A stretch of DNA of 64,000 bases from Azospirillum agricola (GTDB taxonomy: Bacteria; Pseudomonadota; Alphaproteobacteria; Azospirillales; Azospirillaceae): contig NZ_JAGINM010000012.1 in the NCBI RefSeq assembly GCF_017876095.1, positions 124,001-188,000 on the forward strand. The letters run 5' to 3'. The notes beneath the pieces were generated by a model, which had not been told where the DNA came from, ran no database searches, and saw only the letters and a list, made by a program, of their open reading frames with translations. Below are positions 57,629 through 64,000 of the stretch, one piece after another. A program made the translations under genes and the position numbers. Numbering within the stretch: the stretch's first letter is position 1; each line of letters opens with the position of its first letter.

Positions 57629-58336
57629 TCAGCGCTTGATCGTATCGGCCGATTGGCCGAAGAGGATCTTGCGGCTCTCGTCGTTCACGGTCGGCGTCTT
57701 GGCGGCGTTGACGGCCGAGCCCTTCTCATAGGCGCGGACCGTCGCCGGACGCTCCTGGATGGCGGCAAACCAGCGCTTCAGGTTCGGGAAGTCGTCGAGG
57801 TTCTGCTGCTGGCGCTCGTGCGGCACGACCCACGGGTAGGCGGCCATGTCGGCGATGGAGTAGTCGGCGCCGCCGAGGAACGCGTTCCCGGCCAGCCGCT
57901 TGTCCATCACGCCGTAGAGACGGCCGGTCTCCTTGACGTAGCGCTCCATGGCGTAGGGAATGCGCTCCGGCGCGTACTGGACGAAATGATGGTTCTGCCC
58001 GGCCATGGGCCCGAGGCCGCCGACCTGCCAGAACAGCCACTCCGTCACCGTCTTGCGGCCCCGCAGATCGGCCGGAAGGAATTTGCCGGTCTTCTCGGCG
58101 AGATAGAGCAGGATGGCTCCCGATTCGAACACCGTGACCGGCTCGCCGCCGTCGGCCGGCGCCTGGTCGATGATCGCCGGCATGCGGTTGTTGGGGGAGA
58201 AGGCGAGGAACTCCGGCTTGAACTGGTCGCCGGCGCCGATGTTCACCGGCTTCAGGCTGTAGTCCAGCCCGGCTTCCTCAAGGAACATGGTGATCTTGTG
58301 GCCGTTCGGCGTCGGCCAGAAATAGAGGTCGATCAT
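57629..58336 (-). CDS. Glutathione S-transferase, nu-class (YfcG/YghU-like)
   Basis: A 235-residue GST. The thioredoxin domain opens MIDLYFWPTPNGHKITMFLEEAGLDY with the TPNGHK site of the nu class, then FSPNNRMPAIID and VFESGAILLYLAEKTGKFLP. The helical domain has WLFWQVGGLGPMAGQNHHF and YSIADMAAYPWVV. This class usually has disulfide-bond reductase activity. It is divergent from the thioesterase gene across 164 bases. Confidence 0.92.
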   Translation of the reverse strand: MIDLYFWPTPNGHKITMFLEEAGLDYSLKPVNIGAGDQFKPEFLAFSPNNRMPAIIDQAPADGGEPVTVFESGAILLYLAEKTGKFLPADLRGRKTVTEWLFWQVGGLGPMAGQNHHFVQYAPERIPYAMERYVKETGRLYGVMDKRLAGNAFLGGADYSIADMAAYPWVVPHERQQQNLDDFPNLKRWFAAIQERPATVRAYEKGSAVNAAKTPTVNDESRKILFGQSADTIKR

Positions 58337-58500
58337 CCCAAACCCTCCGTTGATTTGCGCAGAAGGTTAATCGCCGCCGGCCGTCTGGCAAGCCCATCCT
58401 GACGCGGGGCAGGGTCGCCGAAGATCGTGGACCGCGGCGGCGCGCCCGCGCTTTACTTCGCGCAACGCAAGCACCATCCCGCCATGAGGAACCCCCGCGC

Positions 58501-58932
58501 ATGACCGACCTGCTGAAAGGCGAATCCCCGTCCGGCTACCAGGAGCTTCTCGGCTACCGTCTGAGTCGCTGGGAAGAGGGAAGCGCCGAGATGGAGTTGC
58601 CGGTGGACGACCGGCACCTCAACCGGGCCGGCGTGGTGCATGGCGGGGTGCTGACGTCGCTTTTGGACACGGTTTCCGGATTCGCCGCAACATTCTGTCC
58701 CCATGAAGGGCGGGTGAGACGGGTCGTGACGCTGTCGCTCGCCACGAGCTTCCTCGGGCAGTCACGGAACGGTACGCTGGTCGCCACCGCACGTCTGCGC
58801 GGCGGCGGACGCAAGATCGTCGGGGTGGCGGCGGAAATCCGCCACCGCGAGACGGGCGCCCTGCTGGCGACGTCCGAGGGCATGTTCAAATACAGACCGG
58901 GCAGCGAGAACCGGGAGGGGATGGAGAGATGA
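58501..58932 (+). CDS. PaaI-type hotdog thioesterase
   Basis: A 143-residue hotdog-fold protein: MELPVDDRHLNRAGVVHGGVLTSLLDTVSGFAA carries the HGG motif and the catalytic acidic residue, followed by TLSLATSFLGQ and the last strand. It likely hydrolyses an acyl-CoA. It overlaps the enoyl-CoA hydratase gene by ATGA, so the pair probably works on the same CoA thioester. Confidence 0.88.
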   Translation: MTDLLKGESPSGYQELLGYRLSRWEEGSAEMELPVDDRHLNRAGVVHGGVLTSLLDTVSGFAATFCPHEGRVRRVVTLSLATSFLGQSRNGTLVATARLRGGGRKIVGVAAEIRHRETGALLATSEGMFKYRPGSENREGMER

Positions 58933-59756
58933 TGGGACAGCCGACGAGTGAACGCTTGACGACAGGACGGTTGACGACAGGACGGTTGACGGCCGCGCGC
59001 GACGGGCGCGTGCTGGTGCTGACGATGGACGACGCGGCCACCAAGAACGCGCTGGGGCCGGAGATGATGGCGGCCGCGCGCGACGCCTTCCTCCAGGCGG
59101 CGGCCGATCCGGCGGTCGGCGCGGTGGTGCTGGCCGGGGCCAACGGCACCTTCTGTTCCGGCGGCAACCTCGGCGCGCTGCTCGGCAACGCCAAGACCGA
59201 CCCGAGCGCCATCCGCGCGAACCTGGAGCAGTTCCACGGCTGGGTCCGCGCCATGCGCGCCTGCCCGAAGCCGGTGATCGCCGCGGTCGAGGGGGCGGCG
59301 GCCGGGGCGGGCTTCTCCATCGCGCTCGGCTGCGACCTGATCGTCGCGGCCGATGACGCGACCTTCACGCTGGCCTACGTCAAGGTCGGGCTCAACCCGG
59401 ACGGCGGGGCCTCGGCCTTCCTGGCGCGCGCGGCGACGCCGCAGCTCGCCGCCGAGATCATGTTCGAGGGCGGGCGGATCGGCGCGGCGCGGCTGGCGCA
59501 GCTCGCCATCGTCAACCGGGTGGTGGCGCCGGGACTCGCGTTGGCCGAGGCGACGGCCTGGGCGGCGCGGCTGGCGGACGGCCCGACGCTGGCCATCGGC
59601 CGTGCCAAGCGGCTGATCGAGGCCGGTTTCGGCGAACCCGACGCCCAGCTCGACCGCGAGGCCGACTTCTTCGTCGAGGCTCTGCATGGGGCCGAAGCCG
59701 CCGAGGGCATCACCGCCTTCTTCGAGAAGCGCCCCGCCAACTACCCGCGCGTTTGA
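58929..59756 (+). CDS. Enoyl-CoA hydratase/isomerase family protein
   Basis: A 275-residue crotonase-fold enzyme. Oxyanion-hole segments are GANGTFCSGGNLGALL and AAAGAGFSIALGCDLIVA; the acidic catalytic residue is in KVGLNPDGGASAFL, where Asp suits an enoyl-CoA isomerase as well as a hydratase. The first 25 residues repeat LTTGR and come from 15-bp tandem repeats (58956-58990), so they are probably a recent, non-functional extension. Coupled to the thioesterase gene by ATGA. Confidence 0.88.
   Translation: MMGQPTSERLTTGRLTTGRLTAARDGRVLVLTMDDAATKNALGPEMMAAARDAFLQAAADPAVGAVVLAGANGTFCSGGNLGALLGNAKTDPSAIRANLEQFHGWVRAMRACPKPVIAAVEGAAAGAGFSIALGCDLIVAADDATFTLAYVKVGLNPDGGASAFLARAATPQLAAEIMFEGGRIGAARLAQLAIVNRVVAPGLALAEATAWAARLADGPTLAIGRAKRLIEAGFGEPDAQLDREADFFVEALHGAEAAEGITAFFEKRPANYPRV
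58956..58990 (+). repeat. 15-bp tandem repeat (2.3 copies) in the hydratase N-terminus
   Basis: The unit TTGACGACAGGACGG occurs at 58956-58970 and 58971-58985, then TTGAC. It adds the pentapeptide LTTGR in frame. Confidence 0.9.
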
Positions 59757-59774
59757 GAGGATGAGATCCCCGCG

Positions 59775-59993
59775 TCACGCCAGCAGCGACAGGGTGGGGT
59801 CGGCCGGCGCCGGGGCGGCGTCCTCCAGCGCGCGGGCGATCTCGTCGGGTTTTCCCGCCACGCGCAACGCTTCGGCCCGGCCGCCGAAATACAGGTCGGT
59901 TTCGCCGTTCGCGGCACCGCGCAGGAACAGCACGGCGCCGGGGTTCACCAGAACGATTGCTCCGCTCGTGTCGGTCAGTTCAACGAATGCCAT
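59775..59993 (-). CDS. Small hypothetical protein
   Basis: A 72-residue protein, MAFVELTDTSGAIVLVNPGAVLFLRG at the start, then NGETDLYFGGRAEALRVAGKPDEIARAL. The pattern (beta strand, V-NP, strand, T-x-L-x-F-GG) recalls short beta-rich proteins such as the YlzI/FlbD-like motility family, but the match is too weak to name. AGAGGA lies 9 bases before the ATG at 59993. It is convergent with the hydratase gene. Confidence 0.6.
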   Translation of the reverse strand: MAFVELTDTSGAIVLVNPGAVLFLRGAANGETDLYFGGRAEALRVAGKPDEIARALEDAAPAPADPTLSLLA

Positions 59994-60240
59994 GACGACC
60001 ATCCTCTCTGCATGCACGTAAAACACACGGGAACATGGTAGGTTTCCTTCCAAGCCTTTGGTTCGGCCTTCCGGCCGATCCGACACCAAAGGCTGACCGG
60101 AAGAGGCTGCTCCTTCGGCCCCTTGAACGTCGGCGCCGTGCGACAAACATGGGCGGTTCAGTCCGGCCGGAACCGAAAGGCTTCGGCTTTGGACGGCAAC
60201 CGGCTATAAGCCCGGCCTGCAACAAAGGGAGCACCAAGAC

Positions 60241-60699
60241 TTGAAGCTGCTCGTCGTCGAAGATGATCCGCTGATCGGTCCGGCCGTGAAGGCCGTGCTG
60301 GAAAACGCGGGCTACACCGTCGTTGGGCCGCTGCGCGACGCCAACAAAGCCGCGCGGGTCGGCGCGCGGGAGAATCCCGACCTGGCGCTGGTCGACGTCA
60401 ACCTCGCCGGCGGCGAGAACGGGCTGACGCTCGCCCGCCGCCTGTGGGAGGAAAACAGGGTTCCGTCGCTGCTGATGACCGGCTTCGACCACCACGCCGA
60501 GGAAGCGCGCGAGTTCGCCATGGGGCTGCTGCGCAAGCCGGTGATGCCCGATGCCCTGGTCGATGCGGTCGGCACGCTGGCCGAGATTCTGGGCGGCCTG
60601 CGCCCCTCCTCGGTGCCCTCGGCGCTGGAGCTGTTCCATTCCTCCATCGCCTCGGTCACCGCCGCGTCGCTCGCCGGGCCGCGCGTGCGCAGCGCCTGA
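60241..60699 (+). CDS. Single-domain response regulator
   Basis: A 152-residue receiver: LLVVEDDPLIGPAV (acidic pair), Asp52 in LALVDVNLAGG as phosphoacceptor, LLMTGF (Thr) and LLRKPVMP (Lys). A ~30-residue tail after the domain has no recognised output motif. The start is TTG at 60241 with GGGAG about 9 bases upstream. An orphan kinase is likely its partner; none is adjacent. Confidence 0.87.
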   Translation: MKLLVVEDDPLIGPAVKAVLENAGYTVVGPLRDANKAARVGARENPDLALVDVNLAGGENGLTLARRLWEENRVPSLLMTGFDHHAEEAREFAMGLLRKPVMPDALVDAVGTLAEILGGLRPSSVPSALELFHSSIASVTAASLAGPRVRSA

Positions 60700-60733
60700 C
60701 GCCGCCCCGCGCCGATCCGCCTGTTCCGTTCGC

Positions 60734-60760
60734 AAGGCCCGCTCAACCGGCGGGCCTTTT
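60734..60760 (+). terminator. Rho-independent terminator of the response-regulator gene
   Basis: AAGGCCCGC (60734-60742) pairs with GCGGGCCTT (60750-60758) around a 7-base loop, followed by TT. It lies between convergent genes and may serve the minus strand too, although the T-run there is weaker. Confidence 0.8.
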
Positions 60761-60767
60761 CATATGA

Positions 60768-60923
60768 TCATGCTGGCGGGGGAGTGTCCGCCGCCGTGGC
60801 CGCCTCATCCTCCGACACGTCGTCGATCGGGGGGCCGCCGTTGTCCGGGTCCAGTTCGACCCATTGCCGAAGGGCGCTCAGCGGCGCGCCGGTCATGGGC
60901 GGAGCGCTTGTCGGACTGATCAT
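60768..60923 (-). CDS. Small hypothetical protein downstream of treY
   Basis: A ~51-residue gene: MISPTSAPPMTGAPLSALRQ, then WVELDPDNGGPPIDDV, and an acidic Ala-rich tail ending TPPPA. AGGAGG on the minus strand (60933-60938) lies 9 bases before the ATG at 60923; an ATG at 60929 is in frame but too close to it. It starts about 35 bases after the treY stop on the same strand, so it may be its downstream partner. No family is recognised. Confidence 0.5.
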   Translation of the reverse strand: MISPTSAPPMTGAPLSALRQWVELDPDNGGPPIDDVSEDEAATAADTPPPA

Positions 60924-60958
60924 CGCCATGGTCCTCCTGTCCTGTCGTAGCGGGCGGG

Positions 60959-63739
60959 TCAGGCCTCACGAACCAGCAGGGCGACCGGGAAGCCGTCGAA
61001 CAGCGTCGCGGCCTTCACCGCATCCCCCCCTTCCACGGCGCGCCCGGTGAGGACGTTGTGCCAGCACGCGCCGCGCGGCAGCGGGATCGCCGTGTTGGAC
61101 CAGTCGGGCTCCTCCCCGAGAGCGCCCACCAGACGCGGCACCGCGACCACCACCGCGTCGTTCCCCGCCTTGCGGGCGAAGGCGACGACATGCTCGGCCT
61201 TGTCTCCCGTCGCCTCCAGCGGGACGTAATCGCCCGCCGCAAAGAGGTCCGGCTTCTCGGCCCGCAGGGCGAGGGTGCCGCGGGTGACCGCCAGCTTCAC
61301 CGCCCCATCGGTCCAGCGGTCGAGCAGGGCGGGCGTCGTCCCCTGCTCCAGCGCCGCCTCAACCTCGCCCAGCAGCCGCCGCCGGATCCCGTAATCCACC
61401 GGCAGCCGGTTGTCGGGATCGACGAGGCTGAGATGCCACAGCTCGCAGCCCTGGTAGAGGTCGGGCACGCCGGGGCTGGTCAGCTTCAGCAGGGTCTGGG
61501 ACAGCCCGTTGACCATGCCCAGCCGGGCGACGCTCGCCTGGAAGGGCAGGAAGGCGTCGAGGAAGGCGTTGCGGCGCGAGACGTCGAGCGCGTCGTGGAT
61601 GAAGCCGATCACCGCCGACTCGTACGCCTCGTTGGGGGCCGCCCAGGTCGAATGGACCTTGGCCTCGCGCATCGACTTGGTCATGGCGCCGACGATGCGC
61701 TCGGCGAAGGCGGCCATCGCGGCGGGGTCGAGCCGGTCGGCGGCCAGCCCGGTCAGCTCGACCGGCCAGGCGCCGAGGATGAGCTGGTAGAACAGATACT
61801 CGTCGTTGCGGTCGGGCGGGGCGGTGCCCTCGACGTCGCCGCGCCGGGCGCGCAGCAGGCGGCTCCAGGTCTGGATCTGGCGCTCCCACTCCTCGGGCAT
61901 CTCCGACAGGGTGTAGAGGCGGGCGCGGGTGTCCTCACCGCGCTTGGTGTCGTGGGTGGTGCTGGCCAGCATGTTGCCCGGCCAGTTGCGGGCGCGGTCC
62001 TGGTTGGCGCGGTGGAAGGCGGCCGGGCTGACGCCGAAATGCTCGGGATGGCCGCCGACCTCGTTCAGCGCGACCAGCCGGTTGTAGCGGTAGAAGGCGG
62101 TGTCCTCCAGCCCCTTGGCCATCACCGGGCCGCTGTATTGCTGGAACCGCATGGCGAAGCGCGTCACCTGCCGGTGGCTGTAGCCGCTGCGCGGGGCGGC
62201 CACCAGATCGGTGGTCAGCAGCCGCTGGACGAAATCGTAGACCGACCCGTCCGGCCCCTGTTCGGCCTTGCGGGCCTGGGACACCGCCCAGTCGATGTCG
62301 CGGCGGTCGAGATCCGACGGCACCCCGCCATCCACATAGGTGCGATAGACCGGGAAGCGGGCGATGGTCTCCTTCAGCGCGTGATGCAGGATGTTCGACG
62401 TGAAGTCGGCCGTCGCCGGGTTGGAGCGGGCGATGCGCGCCGCCTTGCGGGCAAGCACATGCAGCTCGCTCGCCATCTCGCTTTCCATGATGCGGATCTT
62501 GGACAGGCGGACGACGTCCTCGAAGCGGTCGGAGCGGCCGATGAAGCCGGAATAGAGGCGGTCGAAGGCCGCTTCGCCCTTGGGATCGACGAACAGCCCG
62601 CCCATCAGGGTGGCGAACTCGTAGCCGGTGGTGCCGTCGATCGGCCAGTCCTCGCGCAGCCGCTCGTGACGGGCCAGGATCTTCTCGACCACGAGGTAGA
62701 AGGGCTTCGGCGAGGCGGCGATCAGGCGCTGGCAATAGCCCTTGGGGTCGATCAGCCCGTCGATGTGGTCGATGCGGATGCCGTCCAGCGTGCCATCCTC
62801 GACCAGCCTCAGCACCAGCCGGTGGGCGATGTCGAACAGGTCCGGCTCGTCCATGCGCAGGCCGGCCAGCTCGTTGATGTTGAAGAAGCGCCGGTAGTTG
62901 ATGTCGTCGGCGGCAACCTTGAAATAGGCGACGCGCCAGTTCTGGCCGGATATCAGGGCGTGCAGGTGGCTCCAGGTCTCCGGCTCGCCCTGGTCGCCGC
63001 GGAAGATGGAGAGGCGCTGGGCGATGGCGTCGGCCACGTCCGGGCGGTCGGCGACCAGCGCCGCCAGTTCCCGTTTCAGATCGGCGGCACGGCGGATCTG
63101 ATGGGGATGGGCGTAGGCGAGATGGGCGAAGATGTCGCCCAGCCGTTCCAGCTCCGGGTGGTCGGTGCCGAGGATGCTGCCGTAATCCTGCGGGCGGACC
63201 GGCAGCTTGTGGGTGCCATAGGCCCAGACGGCGAAGCTACCGGACGCGGCGTCGAAGCGCAGCTCCAGCCCGCCCGAGGCCAGAACGGCGCCGTACTGGT
63301 CGCCCAGCACCGGCACCAGCAGCTTGCCCTGGAGGTACCTGTAATCGGTGTCCCACTCGATGTCGAAATAGCCGGCGCAGGGGCTGTCCGGCCCCCATTC
63401 CAGCACGTCGAGCCACCAGCCGTTGTCGGCGCCGCCGACCCCCATGTGGTTGGGCACGAAATCGAGGATCTGGCCCAACCCGTTGCGGCGCAACGCCGCC
63501 GCCATCCCCCGGAAGGCCGCCTCGTCGCCCAGCTCGGGATTCAGGGCGTTGTGGTCGACGATGTCGTAACCGTGCGTGCTGCCCGGCCGCGCCTTCATGT
63601 AGGGGGAGGCGTAGAGGTGGCTGACGCCCAGCCGGGCGATGTAGTCGGCGATCTCGGCCGTCCGGTCGAATCCGAAGGCGGCGTTCAGCTGCACCCGGTA
63701 GGTCGCGCGGGGAAGCGGCTGGCCGGAGGCGGGGGGCAT
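60959..63739 (-). CDS. treY: Malto-oligosyltrehalose synthase
   Basis: A 926-residue GH13 enzyme that rearranges the reducing end of maltodextrins to a trehalose unit. Diagnostic segments are PRATYRVQLNAAFGFDRTAEIADYI, LYASPYMKARPGSTHGYDIVDHN, LDFVPNHMGV, the nucleophile in GIRIDHIDGLIDPKGY, the acid in LVVEKIL, and STTHDTKRGEDTRARLY. The ATG at 63739 follows AAGGAGC. The neighbour malQ supports a maltodextrin/trehalose pathway. Confidence 0.95.
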   Translation of the reverse strand: MPPASGQPLPRATYRVQLNAAFGFDRTAEIADYIARLGVSHLYASPYMKARPGSTHGYDIVDHNALNPELGDEAAFRGMAAALRRNGLGQILDFVPNHMGVGGADNGWWLDVLEWGPDSPCAGYFDIEWDTDYRYLQGKLLVPVLGDQYGAVLASGGLELRFDAASGSFAVWAYGTHKLPVRPQDYGSILGTDHPELERLGDIFAHLAYAHPHQIRRAADLKRELAALVADRPDVADAIAQRLSIFRGDQGEPETWSHLHALISGQNWRVAYFKVAADDINYRRFFNINELAGLRMDEPDLFDIAHRLVLRLVEDGTLDGIRIDHIDGLIDPKGYCQRLIAASPKPFYLVVEKILARHERLREDWPIDGTTGYEFATLMGGLFVDPKGEAAFDRLYSGFIGRSDRFEDVVRLSKIRIMESEMASELHVLARKAARIARSNPATADFTSNILHHALKETIARFPVYRTYVDGGVPSDLDRRDIDWAVSQARKAEQGPDGSVYDFVQRLLTTDLVAAPRSGYSHRQVTRFAMRFQQYSGPVMAKGLEDTAFYRYNRLVALNEVGGHPEHFGVSPAAFHRANQDRARNWPGNMLASTTHDTKRGEDTRARLYTLSEMPEEWERQIQTWSRLLRARRGDVEGTAPPDRNDEYLFYQLILGAWPVELTGLAADRLDPAAMAAFAERIVGAMTKSMREAKVHSTWAAPNEAYESAVIGFIHDALDVSRRNAFLDAFLPFQASVARLGMVNGLSQTLLKLTSPGVPDLYQGCELWHLSLVDPDNRLPVDYGIRRRLLGEVEAALEQGTTPALLDRWTDGAVKLAVTRGTLALRAEKPDLFAAGDYVPLEATGDKAEHVVAFARKAGNDAVVVAVPRLVGALGEEPDWSNTAIPLPRGACWHNVLTGRAVEGGDAVKAATLFDGFPVALLVREA

Positions 63740-63767
63740 GGATGGTGCTCCTTGAAGGTCGGGTCGG

Positions 63768-64000
63768 TCAGAGGGCGGTGGCATCGGACCTTGGGGCGTC
63801 GGATCTTGAGGCGTCGGATCTTGAGGCGTCGGATCTTGGGGTGTTGGGCCGGGCGGCGGCCAGGATGGCGGCGACGGCGGCCGGCTCGGGGGCGTCGGCC
63901 AACTCCTCCAGCGTCAAAGACAGCTTGCGCCGCCAGTTGGGGTACTGGTCCACCGTGCCGGGCAGGTTGACCTGGGCGCGCTCGCCGGTCAGGTCGTCGA
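63768..64000 (-). CDS. malQ: 4-alpha-glucanotransferase, 3' end only
   Basis: The C-terminal ~77 residues only; the rest lies beyond the window. The end DDLTGERAQVNLPGTVDQYPNWRRKL is typical of amylomaltase. It is followed by a non-conserved tail with four RSDA-type repeats encoded by 15-bp units. It would supply maltodextrins to TreY, whose gene starts 29 bases further on. Confidence 0.85.
   Translation of the reverse strand, partial: DDLTGERAQVNLPGTVDQYPNWRRKLSLTLEELADAPEPAAVAAILAAARPNTPRSDASRSDASRSDAPRSDATAL
63781..63840 (-). repeat. Four tandem 15-bp units in the malQ 3' end
   Basis: Units start at 63781, 63796, 63811 and 63826; the two middle ones are identical (GCGTCGGATCTTGAG on the plus strand) and the outer ones differ at one to three bases. 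They encode pentapeptides RSDA(S/P) in the malQ tail, which looks dispensable. Confidence 0.92.

Noticed and set aside
60035..60244. 69-codon frame before the response regulator
   Set aside because: Basic, low-complexity sequence overlapping the regulator's ribosome site; no coding support.

Overview
The window is GC-rich, gene-dense bacterial chromosome (or a chromid-like replicon). It looks like an alphaproteobacterium of the Azospirillum/Rhodospirillales type. The reasons are the flagellin-flbT pair, DUF465- and DUF1491-type small proteins, sigma-54 flagellar promoters with FlbD-like dyads, and a very large set of TPR-glycosyltransferase genes. The genus is an inference; no rRNA or tRNA gene is present to fix it. 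No insertion sequence, prophage or CRISPR array was seen.

Layout. 1-2.0 kb: the end of a response-regulator receiver protein, a pentapeptide-repeat protein and a small hypothetical gene. 2.2-10.1 kb: a co-directional cluster with a GT-B glycosyltransferase, a pseudaminic acid synthase (pseI), an SpsF-type nucleotidyltransferase, and then a compact acyl-carrier-protein module (ACP, alpha/beta hydrolase, second ACP, AMP-forming ligase, ketoreductase, KAS III), mostly joined by ATGA overlaps. 10.0-12.7 kb: five tandem 15-bp dyads, a sigma-54 promoter, a 5'-terminal mRNA hairpin, the flagellin gene, a terminator and flbT. 12.7-27.7 kb: five TPR-domain genes in both orientations, two of them giant multi-module proteins, plus a small DUF465 gene. 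27.9-29.1 kb: three small motility-type genes (FlaG-like, YjfB-like, FlgC-like). 29.3-35.3 kb: cobS-cobC and cobT, separated by a PPOX-fold gene and a TPR/O-GlcNAc-transferase-type gene. 35.4-39.8 kb: a PP2C phosphatase convergent with a pseudokinase, then a GH13 glucosidase. 39.9-46 kb: flgE-flgK-flgL behind a second sigma-54 promoter. 46-49.7 kb: two more TPR glycosyltransferases, one a paralogue of the 2.2-kb gene. 49.8-64 kb: DUF1491, a histidine kinase paired with a degenerate periplasmic 5'-nucleotidase-like protein, a CelD-like/ATP-grasp/metallophosphatase operon, GST, thioesterase and enoyl-CoA hydratase genes, a response regulator, treY and the end of malQ.

How it fits together. I read 2-50 kb as a flagellar surface-glycosylation region. 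PseI and the nucleotidyltransferase would make and activate a nonulosonic acid. The KAS III/ketoreductase/ACP module could supply a short 3-hydroxyacyl group for decorating it. Eight TPR proteins (glycosyltransferase-like, OGT-like and methyltransferase C-terminal domains) would transfer and trim sugars onto flagellin and possibly onto hook and HAP3. A shared beta-rich insert module appears to recur in flagellin, FlgE and FlgL, which marks candidate common acceptor surfaces. The functional assignments rest on family recognition by eye; the pathway linkage is inference.
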